Of a stretch of 64,000 nucleotides of DNA, positions 35,228-43,540 are shown piece after piece (the stretch's first letter is position 1; each line of letters begins with the position of its first letter). The stretch comes from JAPWJZ01 sp964575605. Lineage in GTDB: Bacteria > Pseudomonadota > Alphaproteobacteria > Micavibrionales > UBA2020. A program made the position numbers and the translations under genes. The stretch covers positions 1-64,000 of the forward strand of contig CAZNRN010000007.1 of assembly GCA_964575605.1 (NCBI GenBank). The letters are read 5' to 3'. The notes under the pieces are model-generated. The model ran no database searches. It was not told the origin of the DNA and was given only the letters and a program-made list of their open reading frames with translations.

Positions 35228-36634
35228 ATGCAACAGCAACAACATGCAGACATACTCATCGTCGACGATCAGGATGACATCCGTTCGCTGATTGAAGGCA
35301 TCCTACAGGACGAGGGTTTCAAAACCCGCTCTGCCAAGGACAGCCAGACGGCCATGAAGATGATTGCGGAAAAAGAGCCGCAGCTGCTCGTCCTCGACAT
35401 CTGGCTCGAGAACAGCGACATGGACGGCATGGAAATGCTGAAAAAGCTGGTTAAATCGAATGCCGATATGCCCGTCATCATGATCAGTGGACACGGCAAT
35501 ATTGAAACGGCTGTTAATGCCATTCAGGTCGGCGCCTATGACTTCATCGAGAAGCCCTTCAAGGCCGATAAGCTTCTGGTGCTGGCGCGCCGCGCCATCG
35601 AGGCAGCGACCCTGAAGAAAGAGAACCAGGAACTGCGTCTGACAGCCCTTGGTAGCGTCTCCGAACTGCACGGCCAGTCGACCGCCATGCAACAGATCCG
35701 CCAGGGTATCGAGCGCGTGGCGCCGACCAATAGCCGCGTACTCATCACCGGCGCGCCTGGCACCGGCAAGAACGTGGCCGCGCGCATGATTCATATGAAT
35801 TCCAAACGTGCCGACAAAAACTACGTCGTGCTCAATTGCGCCATCATGGCGCCTGACCGCATCGAACTCGAGTTATTTGGCTCCGACGGCGCAGGCGGCC
35901 GCAAGGCGGGCGTTCTTGAACAGGCGCACGGCGGTACGTTGTTCCTCGATGAAGTGGCCGATATGCCGCTTGAAACGCAGGCCAAAATCGTGCGCGTCTT
36001 GCAGGATCAGCATTTCACCCGCATCGGCGGGACGGAGCGTGTTGATGTGGATGTGCGTATCGTCGCTTCGACCAACCAGAAGCTGCAGGAATTAATGACG
36101 CAGGGCAAGTTCAGGCAGGACTTGTACTACCGCCTGAACGTTGTGCCGATTGATATTCCCGCGCTTGAGGAACGCCTCGAAGATATCCCCGTGCTGGCAA
36201 AGTTCTTTATGGACCTCGCCGCGCGCGCTGCGAACGCGACGCCGCGCACCTTTGCGCCCGATGCAATGGCGCTGATGCAGTCTTACGACTGGCCCGGCAA
36301 CGTGCGACAGCTGAAAAACGTCATCGAATGGCTGCTGATCATGGCGCCAGGTGCGGCGTCTGAACCGATCACGGCCGACATGCTGCCGCCCGACCTGCAA
36401 CAGCAGGTGGTGGAGATGATCCGCGGCCGTGATGGCGTCGAGCTGATGTCGAAGCCGCTGCGTGAAGCACGCGAGATTTTCGAGCGGGAATACCTGCTGT
36501 CGCAGGTCAACCGCTTCGGGGGTAACATATCGAAAACCGCCGGATTCATCGGCATGGAACGCTCGGCCCTTCACCGCAAGCTGAAGTCGCTCGGCATCCA
36601 GGCCAATGACAAGGACAGGGCGGCAGAGGGTTAA
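35228..36634 (+). CDS. ntrX: Response regulator NtrX
   Basis: 468 residues. The receiver has Asp57 (LLVLDIWLENSDMDG), the AAA+ domain Walker A GAPGTGKN and Walker B TLFLDEVADMP. The C-terminal HTH is GNISKTAGFIGMERSALHRKL. The GAFTGA sigma-54 loop is absent: the equivalent segment reads GSDGAGGRKAGVLEQ, so activation through RpoN is unlikely, as known for the NtrX branch. It controls nitrogen and redox responses in alphaproteobacteria. It follows ntrY by 30 nt and precedes trkA by 5 nt. Confidence 0.95.
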   Translation: MQQQQHADILIVDDQDDIRSLIEGILQDEGFKTRSAKDSQTAMKMIAEKEPQLLVLDIWLENSDMDGMEMLKKLVKSNADMPVIMISGHGNIETAVNAIQVGAYDFIEKPFKADKLLVLARRAIEAATLKKENQELRLTALGSVSELHGQSTAMQQIRQGIERVAPTNSRVLITGAPGTGKNVAARMIHMNSKRADKNYVVLNCAIMAPDRIELELFGSDGAGGRKAGVLEQAHGGTLFLDEVADMPLETQAKIVRVLQDQHFTRIGGTERVDVDVRIVASTNQKLQELMTQGKFRQDLYYRLNVVPIDIPALEERLEDIPVLAKFFMDLAARAANATPRTFAPDAMALMQSYDWPGNVRQLKNVIEWLLIMAPGAASEPITADMLPPDLQQQVVEMIRGRDGVELMSKPLREAREIFEREYLLSQVNRFGGNISKTAGFIGMERSALHRKLKSLGIQANDKDRAAEG

Positions 36635-36639
36635 AATAA

Positions 36640-38016
36640 ATGAAAGTCGTCATCTGCGGGGCAGGCCAGGTCGGCACGGCCATCGCTGCCTATCTTTCCG
36701 AAGAAGGCAACAACGTCACCATCATCGATCGCGATCCGGAGCTGATTGCCGAGGTTAATGATAACCTCGAGGTGCGCGGCATCGTTGGCCACGCGTCTCT
36801 GCCGGATACGCTGGAGCGTGCGGGCGCCGCAGACGCCGAAATGCTTATCGCGGCGACCCATTCGGACGAAGTGAACATGGTCGCCTGCCAGGTTGCGCAT
36901 TCGATCTTCAAGGTGCCCGTTAAAATCGCGCGTATCCGCGAACAAAGCTACCTGTCATACGCGGCTTCCGCGCTCTATGGCCGCGACAGCATGCCGATTG
37001 ACGTGTTGATTTCGCCGGAAATAGAGGTGGCAAAATCGATTGCCAACCGCATCCGCGTTCCGGGCGCCTTCAACATCATCCCCATGGCCGATGGCCGCGT
37101 CCAGATGGTAAGCGTCATCTGCAAGGCGAACTGCCCTGTGGTGCATACACCCCTGAAGCACCTGACTTCGCTTTTCCCCGACCTGACCATTGAAGTGGTC
37201 GCAATTATCCGCAACGACCATAAAATCATCCCGAAATCGGACGATGAAATCTTCCCAGGAGACGAGGTTTATTTCGTCTGCTCTACCGATCACTTGCAGC
37301 GTGCGATGGGCGCATTCGGCTATGAAGACCAGCAGACCCGCCGCGTGCTGATTGTCGGGGCAGGCAAAATCGGCACACGTCTCGCAGCTGATATCCGCGA
37401 CACGATGCCCAGCGTCTCCGTGCGTATCATCGATGCAGACTACGACAAGGCACAACGAGCTGCCGAAGGCCTGTCGGGCGTAGAGGTCGTGCATGGTGAC
37501 GGCCTTTCGCGTGAAATTCTCGAAGAAGCGCAAATTTCCAAGACCGAAGCCGTTATCGCGGTGATGAACCATGACGAAAGTAACATCCTCGTCTCGATGC
37601 TGGCGAAGCAGCATGGCGGTGAGCGCGCGATTACGCTGATCAATAACCAGTCATTTACGCACCTTGCAACCAATCTCGGTTTCGATGCTATCGTCAACCC
37701 GCGCGCAATTACGGTATCGACCATCCTGCAACACGTTCGCCGCGGCCGTATCAAGGCGGCGCATTCGCTGCGTGATGGCTTTGCGGAAATCCTTGAGGTC
37801 GAGGCGCTTGATACCTCGGCCATCGTCAACACGCCCATCCGCGAAATCAAGCAGCCCAAGAATATGATCTTCGGCCTGATCGTTCGGGGGGACAAAATCA
37901 TGACGCCAAAGCCCGATACGATCATCAAGCCAGACGACCGCGTCATCATCCTTGCGGCGCACGACCAGGTTAAAAAAGTCGAGCAGATGTTCGCCGTCCG
38001 CCCCGAGTATTTCTGA
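36640..38016 (+). CDS. trkA: Trk potassium uptake system NAD-binding protein TrkA
   Basis: 458 residues, two tandem RCK units. Rossmann motifs are VVICGAGQVGTAIA (residue ~3) and VLIVGAGKIGTRLA (~233), each followed by a TrkA-C domain. It gates the TrkH/TrkG potassium channel from the cytoplasm by nucleotide binding. Its position after ntrX is conserved in many alphaproteobacteria. The stop overlaps the next start by one base (TGATG). Confidence 0.95.
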   Translation: MKVVICGAGQVGTAIAAYLSEEGNNVTIIDRDPELIAEVNDNLEVRGIVGHASLPDTLERAGAADAEMLIAATHSDEVNMVACQVAHSIFKVPVKIARIREQSYLSYAASALYGRDSMPIDVLISPEIEVAKSIANRIRVPGAFNIIPMADGRVQMVSVICKANCPVVHTPLKHLTSLFPDLTIEVVAIIRNDHKIIPKSDDEIFPGDEVYFVCSTDHLQRAMGAFGYEDQQTRRVLIVGAGKIGTRLAADIRDTMPSVSVRIIDADYDKAQRAAEGLSGVEVVHGDGLSREILEEAQISKTEAVIAVMNHDESNILVSMLAKQHGGERAITLINNQSFTHLATNLGFDAIVNPRAITVSTILQHVRRGRIKAAHSLRDGFAEILEVEALDTSAIVNTPIREIKQPKNMIFGLIVRGDKIMTPKPDTIIKPDDRVIILAAHDQVKKVEQMFAVRPEYF

Positions 38017-38900
38017 TGCCCCGTTTCGCCTACGTCAACGGCCAGTATGTGCCGCACAAAGACGCCGCCGTCCATATCGAGGACCGCGGCTTCCAGTTCG
38101 CAGACAGCGTGTACGAAGTCATCGCCTGCATGGATGGCCGTCTGGCGGACGAGCAGGGGCACCTTGACCGCCTCGAACGCTCGCTGAAAGAACTACGCAT
38201 GGAAATGCCCATGCCGCGAAATGCGATGAAACTGGTCATCCGCGAATTCATCCGTCGCAACAAGCTTAAGAATGCTTCGGTATACATGCAGGTGACGCGC
38301 GGCGTCGCGGCACGCGATTTCAAGTTTCCCGATGCGCCGGATTACAGCTTCGTGATGACTATTTATCCCGCGACTTTCAACCTGGAAAACCGCAAGACGG
38401 TAGCGCGTAAGGCATATACTACCCCGGATATCCGCTGGAAACGCCGCGACATTAAATCGACCGCGCTACTGGCGCAGGTGCTGTCCAAGCAATCTGCTAT
38501 CGACAAGGGCGGATATGAGGCATGGATGGTGGATGACGACGGTTATATTACCGAAGGTTCCTCGACCAACGCCTGGATTGTCGATAAAAAAGGCAACCTT
38601 GTCACGCGTCCGACCGCAAACAATTCCATCCTGAAGGGCGTGACCCGCAACGCCATGCAGGCACTCCTGAAGAAAGAGGGCGTGAAAATCGTCGAGCGCG
38701 CCTTTACGCCCAAGGAGGTTTACGAGGCACAGGAGGCGTTTTCATCCGCCGCTGTTGCGTTGATTATGCCCATCGTCGAAATGGACGGTAAAAAGATCGG
38801 CTCCGGCAAACCAGGACCCCTCACGCTCAAAATCCTTGAATGGTATATGAACTACGCCAAGGATAATGCCGCCGACCAGCATGTCTGGACGCCGGCATGA
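38016..38900 (+). CDS. dat: D-amino-acid aminotransferase, class IV PLP
   Basis: 294 residues. It makes D-amino acids for peptidoglycan from 2-oxo acids. The Class IV fold begins with YVNGQYVPHKDAAVHIEDRG. The catalytic lysine is in RRDIKSTALLAQVLSKQ, and the E-G-S-S-T phosphate-site segment is GYITEGSSTNAW. D-alanine aminotransferase is favoured over branched-chain aminotransferase by this pattern and by the conserved position after trkA. The HAD gene overlaps its end by 4 nt. Confidence 0.88.
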   Translation: MPRFAYVNGQYVPHKDAAVHIEDRGFQFADSVYEVIACMDGRLADEQGHLDRLERSLKELRMEMPMPRNAMKLVIREFIRRNKLKNASVYMQVTRGVAARDFKFPDAPDYSFVMTIYPATFNLENRKTVARKAYTTPDIRWKRRDIKSTALLAQVLSKQSAIDKGGYEAWMVDDDGYITEGSSTNAWIVDKKGNLVTRPTANNSILKGVTRNAMQALLKKEGVKIVERAFTPKEVYEAQEAFSSAAVALIMPIVEMDGKKIGSGKPGPLTLKILEWYMNYAKDNAADQHVWTPA

Positions 38901-39562
38901 CGAAGCTGGAAAAGCCCCGGGCGATCATCTTCGACTGGGATGACACGCTCGTCGACAATTTCGAAACGGCATTCAAGGCACTGAATACGGCGCTGACCCA
39001 TATGGGCGCGCAAGGCTGGACGGCTGATGAAGCGCGTCGCCGCTCCGGCCCCTCGGCACGCGACCTGTTCACCAGCCTGTTCGGCGCCGACCGCTGGAAG
39101 GAAGCGGACAAGGTTTATTACGATACTTTTTGCGCACTCGTTGAGCAGAACGTAAAACTGCACGAGAACGCGGAAAATTTTCTAAAATTGCTGCATGACA
39201 ACGGCATTTTCATGGCGGTCGTGAGCAATAAGCGCAACCCCCTGCTAGGGCGCGAAGTCAAACACCTTGGTTTTGACAAGTATTTCCCCAAGGTCGTCGG
39301 GGCAGGGGAGGCTTCGGCCGACAAGCCCAGCCCCGCGCCGCTGCTCATGGCGCTTGAAGGCACGGGCATCGAACCCGGGCCGCATGTGTGGTATCTCGGC
39401 GACAGCCATACAGACATGATGTGCGCGATTAGCGCGGGCTGCACGGCTGTCCTGCTCGAGACGAAACCGCCGCCCGCCGATCTCCTGATCAAAAATCCGC
39501 CGGCGGCCCGCTTCCGTACTCATGGGGAGCTTATGGAATACGTGAGCGAGTATTTCGCCTAA
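38897..39562 (+). CDS. HAD-family hydrolase, phosphoglycolate-phosphatase-like
   Basis: 221 residues. Motif I is IIFDWDDTLVDN with the nucleophile Asp. Motif II lies in MAVVSNKRN, the conserved Lys in DKPSPAP and motif IV in YLGDSHTDMMCAISAG. The all-helical cap places it with Gph/PGMB-type subfamily I enzymes acting on small phosphorylated metabolites; the substrate cannot be told. It overlaps dat by 4 nt. Confidence 0.9.
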   Translation: MTKLEKPRAIIFDWDDTLVDNFETAFKALNTALTHMGAQGWTADEARRRSGPSARDLFTSLFGADRWKEADKVYYDTFCALVEQNVKLHENAENFLKLLHDNGIFMAVVSNKRNPLLGREVKHLGFDKYFPKVVGAGEASADKPSPAPLLMALEGTGIEPGPHVWYLGDSHTDMMCAISAGCTAVLLETKPPPADLLIKNPPAARFRTHGELMEYVSEYFA

Positions 39563-39605
39563 AATCACCGCGAAAGCTATTGATTTTTCTTGTTAAAATC
39601 TATTG

Positions 39606-39629
39606 CACCACCTAATATTTTCAGTGGTG
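39606..39629 (+). other. Short inverted repeat before hfq
   Basis: CACCAC (39606-39611) pairs with GTGGTG (39624-39629) around a 12-nt AT-rich loop, in the 120 nt between the HAD gene and hfq. It has no T-run, so it is a weak terminator candidate or an element of the hfq leader. Confidence 0.3.
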
Positions 39630-39682
39630 GCATAGATCAAGTGCCCTTTCAAAACTATCTATTTAAAGGCGGGATAAAAACA

Positions 39683-39958
39683 ATGTCCGATAAAAGCCAG
39701 AACCTGCAGGACAAATTCCTCAACAAAATCCGTAAAGAGAAAATGTCGGTCACGGTCTTCCTCGTGAACGGCGTGAAGCTTCAGGGCATCATAACGTGGT
39801 TCGACAACTTCTCGATGCTGTTGCGCCGCGATTCACACTCGCAGCTGATCTACAAGCACGCGATCTCGACCATCATGCCCGCATCTCCGGTGCGCCTGCA
39901 TGATGACGATACCGACGATATGCCTGCCGGTGCAGCGGCCGCGACAGAGCCCGCCTAA
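39683..39958 (+). CDS. hfq: RNA chaperone Hfq
   Basis: 91 residues. It forms a hexameric Sm ring that helps sRNAs pair with mRNAs. Sm1 is VFLVNGVKLQGIITWFDNFSMLL and the Sm2 hallmark is YKHAISTIMP. The short acidic C-terminal tail (DDDTDDMPAG) is typical of alphaproteobacteria. The ATG at 39683 is fixed by homology (MSDKSQNLQDKFLNKIRKE); the upstream frame is non-homologous. hflX follows after 9 nt. Confidence 0.96.
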   Translation: MSDKSQNLQDKFLNKIRKEKMSVTVFLVNGVKLQGIITWFDNFSMLLRRDSHSQLIYKHAISTIMPASPVRLHDDDTDDMPAGAAAATEPA

Positions 39959-39967
39959 CAGGACACA

Positions 39968-41290
39968 ATGACCGAGAAAACAATCGTATTGCATCCCGAG
40001 CTGCTGACGCATGGAGGGGATGACAAGAAAACCGCGCGTACACCCGAAGCATCAGAGGCCGAGGCGGTAAGCCTTGCCGACGCCATTTCGCTGAAGGTAG
40101 TGCATCACGAAACCGTCTTCCTGAAAAAAGTCACTCCCGCGACCCTTATTGGTTCCGGCACAGTAGAACGTTTCAAGGAAATTGTGGAAGAGCATGAGGC
40201 CGGGCTTGTCTTTGTCGACCATTCGCTCAGCCCCGTCCAGCAGCGCAACCTTGAAAAGGCCTGGAACTGCAAGGTCATCGACCGCACCGGCCTTATTCTG
40301 GAGATTTTCGGCGCGCGCGCCCGCACCAAAGAAGGCCAGTTGCAGGTAGAACTTGCAGCGCTCGGCTACCAACGCTCGCGTCTCGTGCGTTCCTGGACGC
40401 ACCTTGAACGCCAGCGCGGCGGCTTCGGCTTCATGGGCGGCCCCGGCGAAACGCAGATTGAAATCGACAGGCGCCTGATTGACGAGCGCATCCGCAGACT
40501 GAAGGACGAGTTGGAACATGTCCGCGCCAACCGCAAGCTGCAGCGGGAGTCGCGCAAGAAGGAACCTTACCCCATCATCGCCATCGTGGGTTATACCAAC
40601 GCCGGCAAATCGACGCTTTTCAACCGCCTGACCGGCGCGGAAGTGTTCGTGAAAAACCTGCTCTTCGCTACGCTCGACACTACCATGCGCGGGTTGGAGC
40701 TGCCCTCGGGCAAGAAAGCGATCCTTTCGGATACCGTCGGATTTATTTCGGAATTGCCCACGCACCTTGTGGCCTCTTTCCGCGCGACGCTGGAGGAGGT
40801 TCAGGAGGCATCCGTCATCCTGCACGTACGCGACATTAGCCAACCCAATACCGACGCCGAGAAAGAAGACGTGCTATCTATCCTGAAGGGCCTTGGCATC
40901 GAAACGGAAACCGACCAGCGCATCATCGAGGTGATGAACAAGGTCGATAACCTGCCACGTGACGAGCACGACGATTTAATGCGTCAGGTGAAGAACAAAG
41001 ACCGCCTCGCCGCCGTGTCCGCGCTGACGGGCGAGGGTATAGACCGCTTGCTGGGGCTTATCGACGACAAGCTGGGCGAGCAGCGCGAGGAATTCTTCGT
41101 GGATATCGATATCGCCGATGGCAAGGCCGTATCGTGGCTATACCGCCGCGGCGAGGTGCTGGAGCGCAAGGACACCGAAAAGAGGGTCAGCCTGAAAGTT
41201 TCGCTGGAACCCGAAGATGTCGACCGCTTTACCAGCCAGTTCCCCTATAAACTGGGCAATAAAAAACCCCGGTCCCGGAAGAAGGCGTAA
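39968..41290 (+). CDS. hflX: Ribosome-associated GTPase HflX
   Basis: 440 residues. The N-terminal HflX domain has GSGTVERFKE and VFVDHSLSPVQQRNLE, then a coiled-coil linker from ~165 (ERIRRLKDELEHVRANR). The G domain has G1 GYTNAGKS, G3 DTVGFI and G4 NKVD. The family splits and rescues stalled ribosomes. The hfq-hflX pairing is classical. The last codons form part of a stem-loop at 41263-41318. Confidence 0.96.
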   Translation: MTEKTIVLHPELLTHGGDDKKTARTPEASEAEAVSLADAISLKVVHHETVFLKKVTPATLIGSGTVERFKEIVEEHEAGLVFVDHSLSPVQQRNLEKAWNCKVIDRTGLILEIFGARARTKEGQLQVELAALGYQRSRLVRSWTHLERQRGGFGFMGGPGETQIEIDRRLIDERIRRLKDELEHVRANRKLQRESRKKEPYPIIAIVGYTNAGKSTLFNRLTGAEVFVKNLLFATLDTTMRGLELPSGKKAILSDTVGFISELPTHLVASFRATLEEVQEASVILHVRDISQPNTDAEKEDVLSILKGLGIETETDQRIIEVMNKVDNLPRDEHDDLMRQVKNKDRLAAVSALTGEGIDRLLGLIDDKLGEQREEFFVDIDIADGKAVSWLYRRGEVLERKDTEKRVSLKVSLEPEDVDRFTSQFPYKLGNKKPRSRKKA

Positions 41291-41318
41291 GCGCCGTTCG
41301 GCCGGAAACCGGAGTTTT
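41263..41318 (+). terminator. Imperfect terminator-like stem-loop across the hflX stop
   Basis: The outer arms AAAACCCCGGT (41263-41273) and ACCGGAGTTTT (41308-41318) pair with one mismatch. CCGG (41275-41278) pairs with CCGG (41302-41305), and an inner GGCG/CGCC hairpin spans the hflX stop. It may end transcription in both directions, as the next gene is convergent. Confidence 0.5.
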
Positions 41319-41330
41319 AAATTACGCTAA

Positions 41331-41507
41331 TTAAGCGCCCGGAGCTTTCGGAGCTTCCACTTTGGGAGCTTCGGCTTTGGGGGCTTCTGCAGCGGGAGCA
41401 GCAGGTGCTGCAGCTTCAGGTGCCTTGGGAGCTTCGGCTTTGGGGGCTTCAGCGGCGCCGCCGAAGAGTTTCTTCAGGACAGGCCAGGTGCGGGGATCGA
41501 GAGACAT
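41331..41507 (-). CDS. Small Ala/Pro/Lys/Glu-repeat protein
   Basis: 58 residues. The first 16 residues (MSLDPRTWPVLKKLFG) form a possible amphipathic helix. The rest is a low-complexity run of EAPKAEAPKA-type units, resembling TonB-like or PAKKE spacer sequences. The ATG at 41507 has AGAGGAAG upstream. No signal peptide. Codon bias fits coding (regular GCx/CCx/AAA usage). It is convergent with hflX. Function unknown. Confidence 0.6.
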   Translation of the reverse strand: MSLDPRTWPVLKKLFGGAAEAPKAEAPKAPEAAAPAAPAAEAPKAEAPKVEAPKAPGA

Positions 41508-41664
41508 CGTGTGCTTCCTCTATGTTGCTGTTTATGGTTTATAGTCGGTAGTTACGTGAATAGTGTAGGGCATATCTGAACGCTGTCAAGAAATTCACAA
41601 TAGCGTTAGCATGAACACCTGTTTTACTGGTAAAAATGCTAGGTAATACAGAGGTGAAATTATT

Positions 41665-42483
41665 ATGCAAATAGATGTCAACAAAGTCGCCGATATCCTT
41701 CGCCACGTCTCGAGCGTCGAAGTTATGCCGCGTTTCAACAACCTTGCAAAAGGCGATGTACGCGAAAAAAATCCCGGCGATTTTGTGACGGTGGCCGATG
41801 AAGCTTCCGAAAAAATGCTGAGTGCGATGCTGCGCGAATACCTGCCGGGTTCGGACGTAGTGGGCGAGGAAGCGGTATCGAAAGACGCGAAAGTCCTCGA
41901 GAAACTGGCCAGTGACAATCCTATCTGGGTTGTCGACCCCATCGACGGCACCTATAACTTCGCCCATGGCCGCAGTAAGTTCGGTATATTGGTCGCGCTA
42001 GTGCAGAATAACGTCACGCAATACGGCTGGGTATTCGATGCGCCCGGGGACCGCATGGCGATCGCGCAAAAGGGCAAGGGTGCCACCATCAACGGCAAGC
42101 CCGCGCATATCCGCACTAGTGCCAAGAAACTTTCCGACATGGTCGGCATGGGCGGCGGCGGGCAGGCCTGGCACTTCGAGCCTGTGAAAGAAATCGTTCA
42201 GGACGTCATCAACGTACGCTCCTCGCTGCACGATTTCCTGACGCTGGCGGCAGGCGAGGCCGATTTCGTCGTTCATATCAATAAAGTCACCCCCTGGGAC
42301 CACGCCGCTACAGTGCTGTTGGCCGAGGAATGTGGCGCTTACGTCCGGCTCGCGCAGGATGACATCCCCTTTACGCCTAACATGCACCGTCCCTGCATGC
42401 TGGTTGCCGCTGCCGACCGACCGCGCTGGGAAGCGCTCAGCGCTGCGCTCTATCCCGCACTGATGAAGAAGAAAAGCGCTTAA
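41665..42483 (+). CDS. Inositol monophosphatase family protein
   Basis: 272 residues. It belongs to the Mg2+-dependent, Li+-sensitive phosphatase fold. The metal motif is WVVDPIDGTYNFAHG, with the upstream GEEAV glutamate, and the C-terminal motif is TPWDHAATVLLAEECGA. Relatives act on inositol phosphates, histidinol phosphate or 3'-phosphoadenosine nucleotides. It is less like SuhB itself (unusual GGGGQAWHF insertion), so no gene name is given. The ATG at 41665 follows GAGGTGAAATTATT. Confidence 0.88.
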   Translation: MQIDVNKVADILRHVSSVEVMPRFNNLAKGDVREKNPGDFVTVADEASEKMLSAMLREYLPGSDVVGEEAVSKDAKVLEKLASDNPIWVVDPIDGTYNFAHGRSKFGILVALVQNNVTQYGWVFDAPGDRMAIAQKGKGATINGKPAHIRTSAKKLSDMVGMGGGGQAWHFEPVKEIVQDVINVRSSLHDFLTLAAGEADFVVHINKVTPWDHAATVLLAEECGAYVRLAQDDIPFTPNMHRPCMLVAAADRPRWEALSAALYPALMKKKSA

Positions 42484-42578
42484 TCCACTAAATTTAAAAA
42501 GAAAATCCCCTTTGTCACCATGGCGTATGCGCGGTGCAAGGGAACCAAGCCTTTCGGCCTCGTGTTTGTAAGGTTATG

Positions 42579-42794
42579 AAAGGCGAAGTTTTCATTGAAG
42601 TCGGGATGACGACCAGTGGCAAGTACTGGCTGGCGGCGTTCATTACCGGTCTGGACAACCAGAAGGAGGCGGTCGATATCGCGCCCGAGCTCCAGCGCGT
42701 TGTCAACGAACTGGTGCAGGAAAAGGTGCGCCATGGATTGTATGTTGTGCCTGCCGGCAACGACACCAATGAAGGCCTGACGTCACAGGATTAA
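42579..42794 (+). CDS. Hypothetical small protein
   Basis: 71 residues from the ATG at 42579 (MKGEVFIEVGMTTSGKYWLA). An AAGG is only 3 nt upstream, so the ribosome site is weak; a GTG at 42534 could add 15 residues. It appears mixed alpha/beta with a C-terminal helix (APELQRVVNELVQEKVRHG). Family not recognised. It is 20 nt from the following 25-residue ORF and probably shares its terminator at 42917. Confidence 0.5.
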   Translation, partial: KGEVFIEVGMTTSGKYWLAAFITGLDNQKEAVDIAPELQRVVNELVQEKVRHGLYVVPAGNDTNEGLTSQD

Positions 42795-42814
42795 CAAAAA
42801 GAAAGGAAAGTGCC

Positions 42815-42892
42815 ATGAAAGGTGTCATTCTTTGGCTTGTGGGTCTACCCATTCCCATCATCATCCTTCTTTATCTCTTTAACGTCATTTAA
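42815..42892 (+). CDS. 25-residue single-helix membrane peptide
   Basis: MKGVILWLVGLPIPIIILLY followed by LFNVI and a stop. Nearly the whole peptide is one hydrophobic helix with a central Pro-x-Pro kink. The start has a strong AAAGGAAAG site 5 nt upstream, and a clean terminator follows 25 nt after the stop. I recall similar very short ILWL-GxPIPIIILLYLF peptides in other proteobacteria, which supports it being a real conserved microprotein. Likely in the inner membrane; function unknown. Confidence 0.65.
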   Translation: MKGVILWLVGLPIPIIILLYLFNVI

Positions 42893-42916
42893 CTCACTCT
42901 GACGTTATAAAAGTTT

Positions 42917-42959
42917 ATTCCCGCGAAGGCATTTTGGCTTTCGCGGGAATAGCTTTTTT
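42917..42959 (+). terminator. Rho-independent terminator
   Basis: ATTCCCGCGAA (42917-42927) pairs with TTCGCGGGAAT (42940-42950), followed by AGC and six T. It ends the small-protein transcription unit. Confidence 0.9.
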
Positions 42960-42972
42960 AAAGGCCGTATAA

Positions 42973-43377
42973 TTATTGACGCGGCGCCTGCGGTTTCGGC
43001 AGTGAACCCAGCAACGACAGGGGCGCGGGCAGGGGGTTGTAGGTGTTGCGCGCTGCGGCCTTGTTGAATTCGTCCAGTGGCTGGAATTTAAGGCTGTCGA
43101 GGTTGTCCATGGGCTGGTCGAGTTCAGACATCGGGCCTTTGCGGATCAGCGGCGGGCCGGCGACGCGGTTGAAGCGCAGCATGATGTATTCGTCCAGCTT
43201 GTCGTTGACGTAGATCGACAGGACTTCCTGGCCAAAGGTATCGCCGCCGCGGAATTCAAAGCCGCGCGCGCCCAGCGGGCGCACGAAATCTTCCAGTTGC
43301 TGCAATTCTTTTTCGCCGGGGATGCTGAGCGCGTCCGACACGGCTTTTTCCATGGATTGTTTCGAAATGGTCGTCAT
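42973..43377 (-). CDS. Hypothetical protein
   Basis: 134 residues, soluble. The first ~75 residues look alpha/beta (KELQQLEDFVRPLGARGFEF, VLSIYVNDKLDEYIMLRF). The C-terminal half is Pro/Leu/Asn-rich and probably extended (YNPLPAPLSLLGSLPKPQAP). Family not recognised. The ATG at 43377 has an AAGGGTGAG sequence upstream. It lies convergent to the terminator at 42917-42959 and upstream of nothing on its strand for 160 nt. Confidence 0.6.
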   Translation of the reverse strand: MTTISKQSMEKAVSDALSIPGEKELQQLEDFVRPLGARGFEFRGGDTFGQEVLSIYVNDKLDEYIMLRFNRVAGPPLIRKGPMSELDQPMDNLDSLKFQPLDEFNKAAARNTYNPLPAPLSLLGSLPKPQAPRQ

Positions 43378-43540
43378 CTGTAGTACTCACCCTTTATGAT
43401 TTTTTGCCGACGGTAATACGCCGGAAGCACCGTTTTTAGGCCTGCCTGTGGGTAATTGCAAGCCGTTTTAGAAAAATTTCATGCTTTTCAATTGCTTGTG
43501 AACCAGCGTTAAAGAACCCACTATATGTTGCGGTGCGGGA

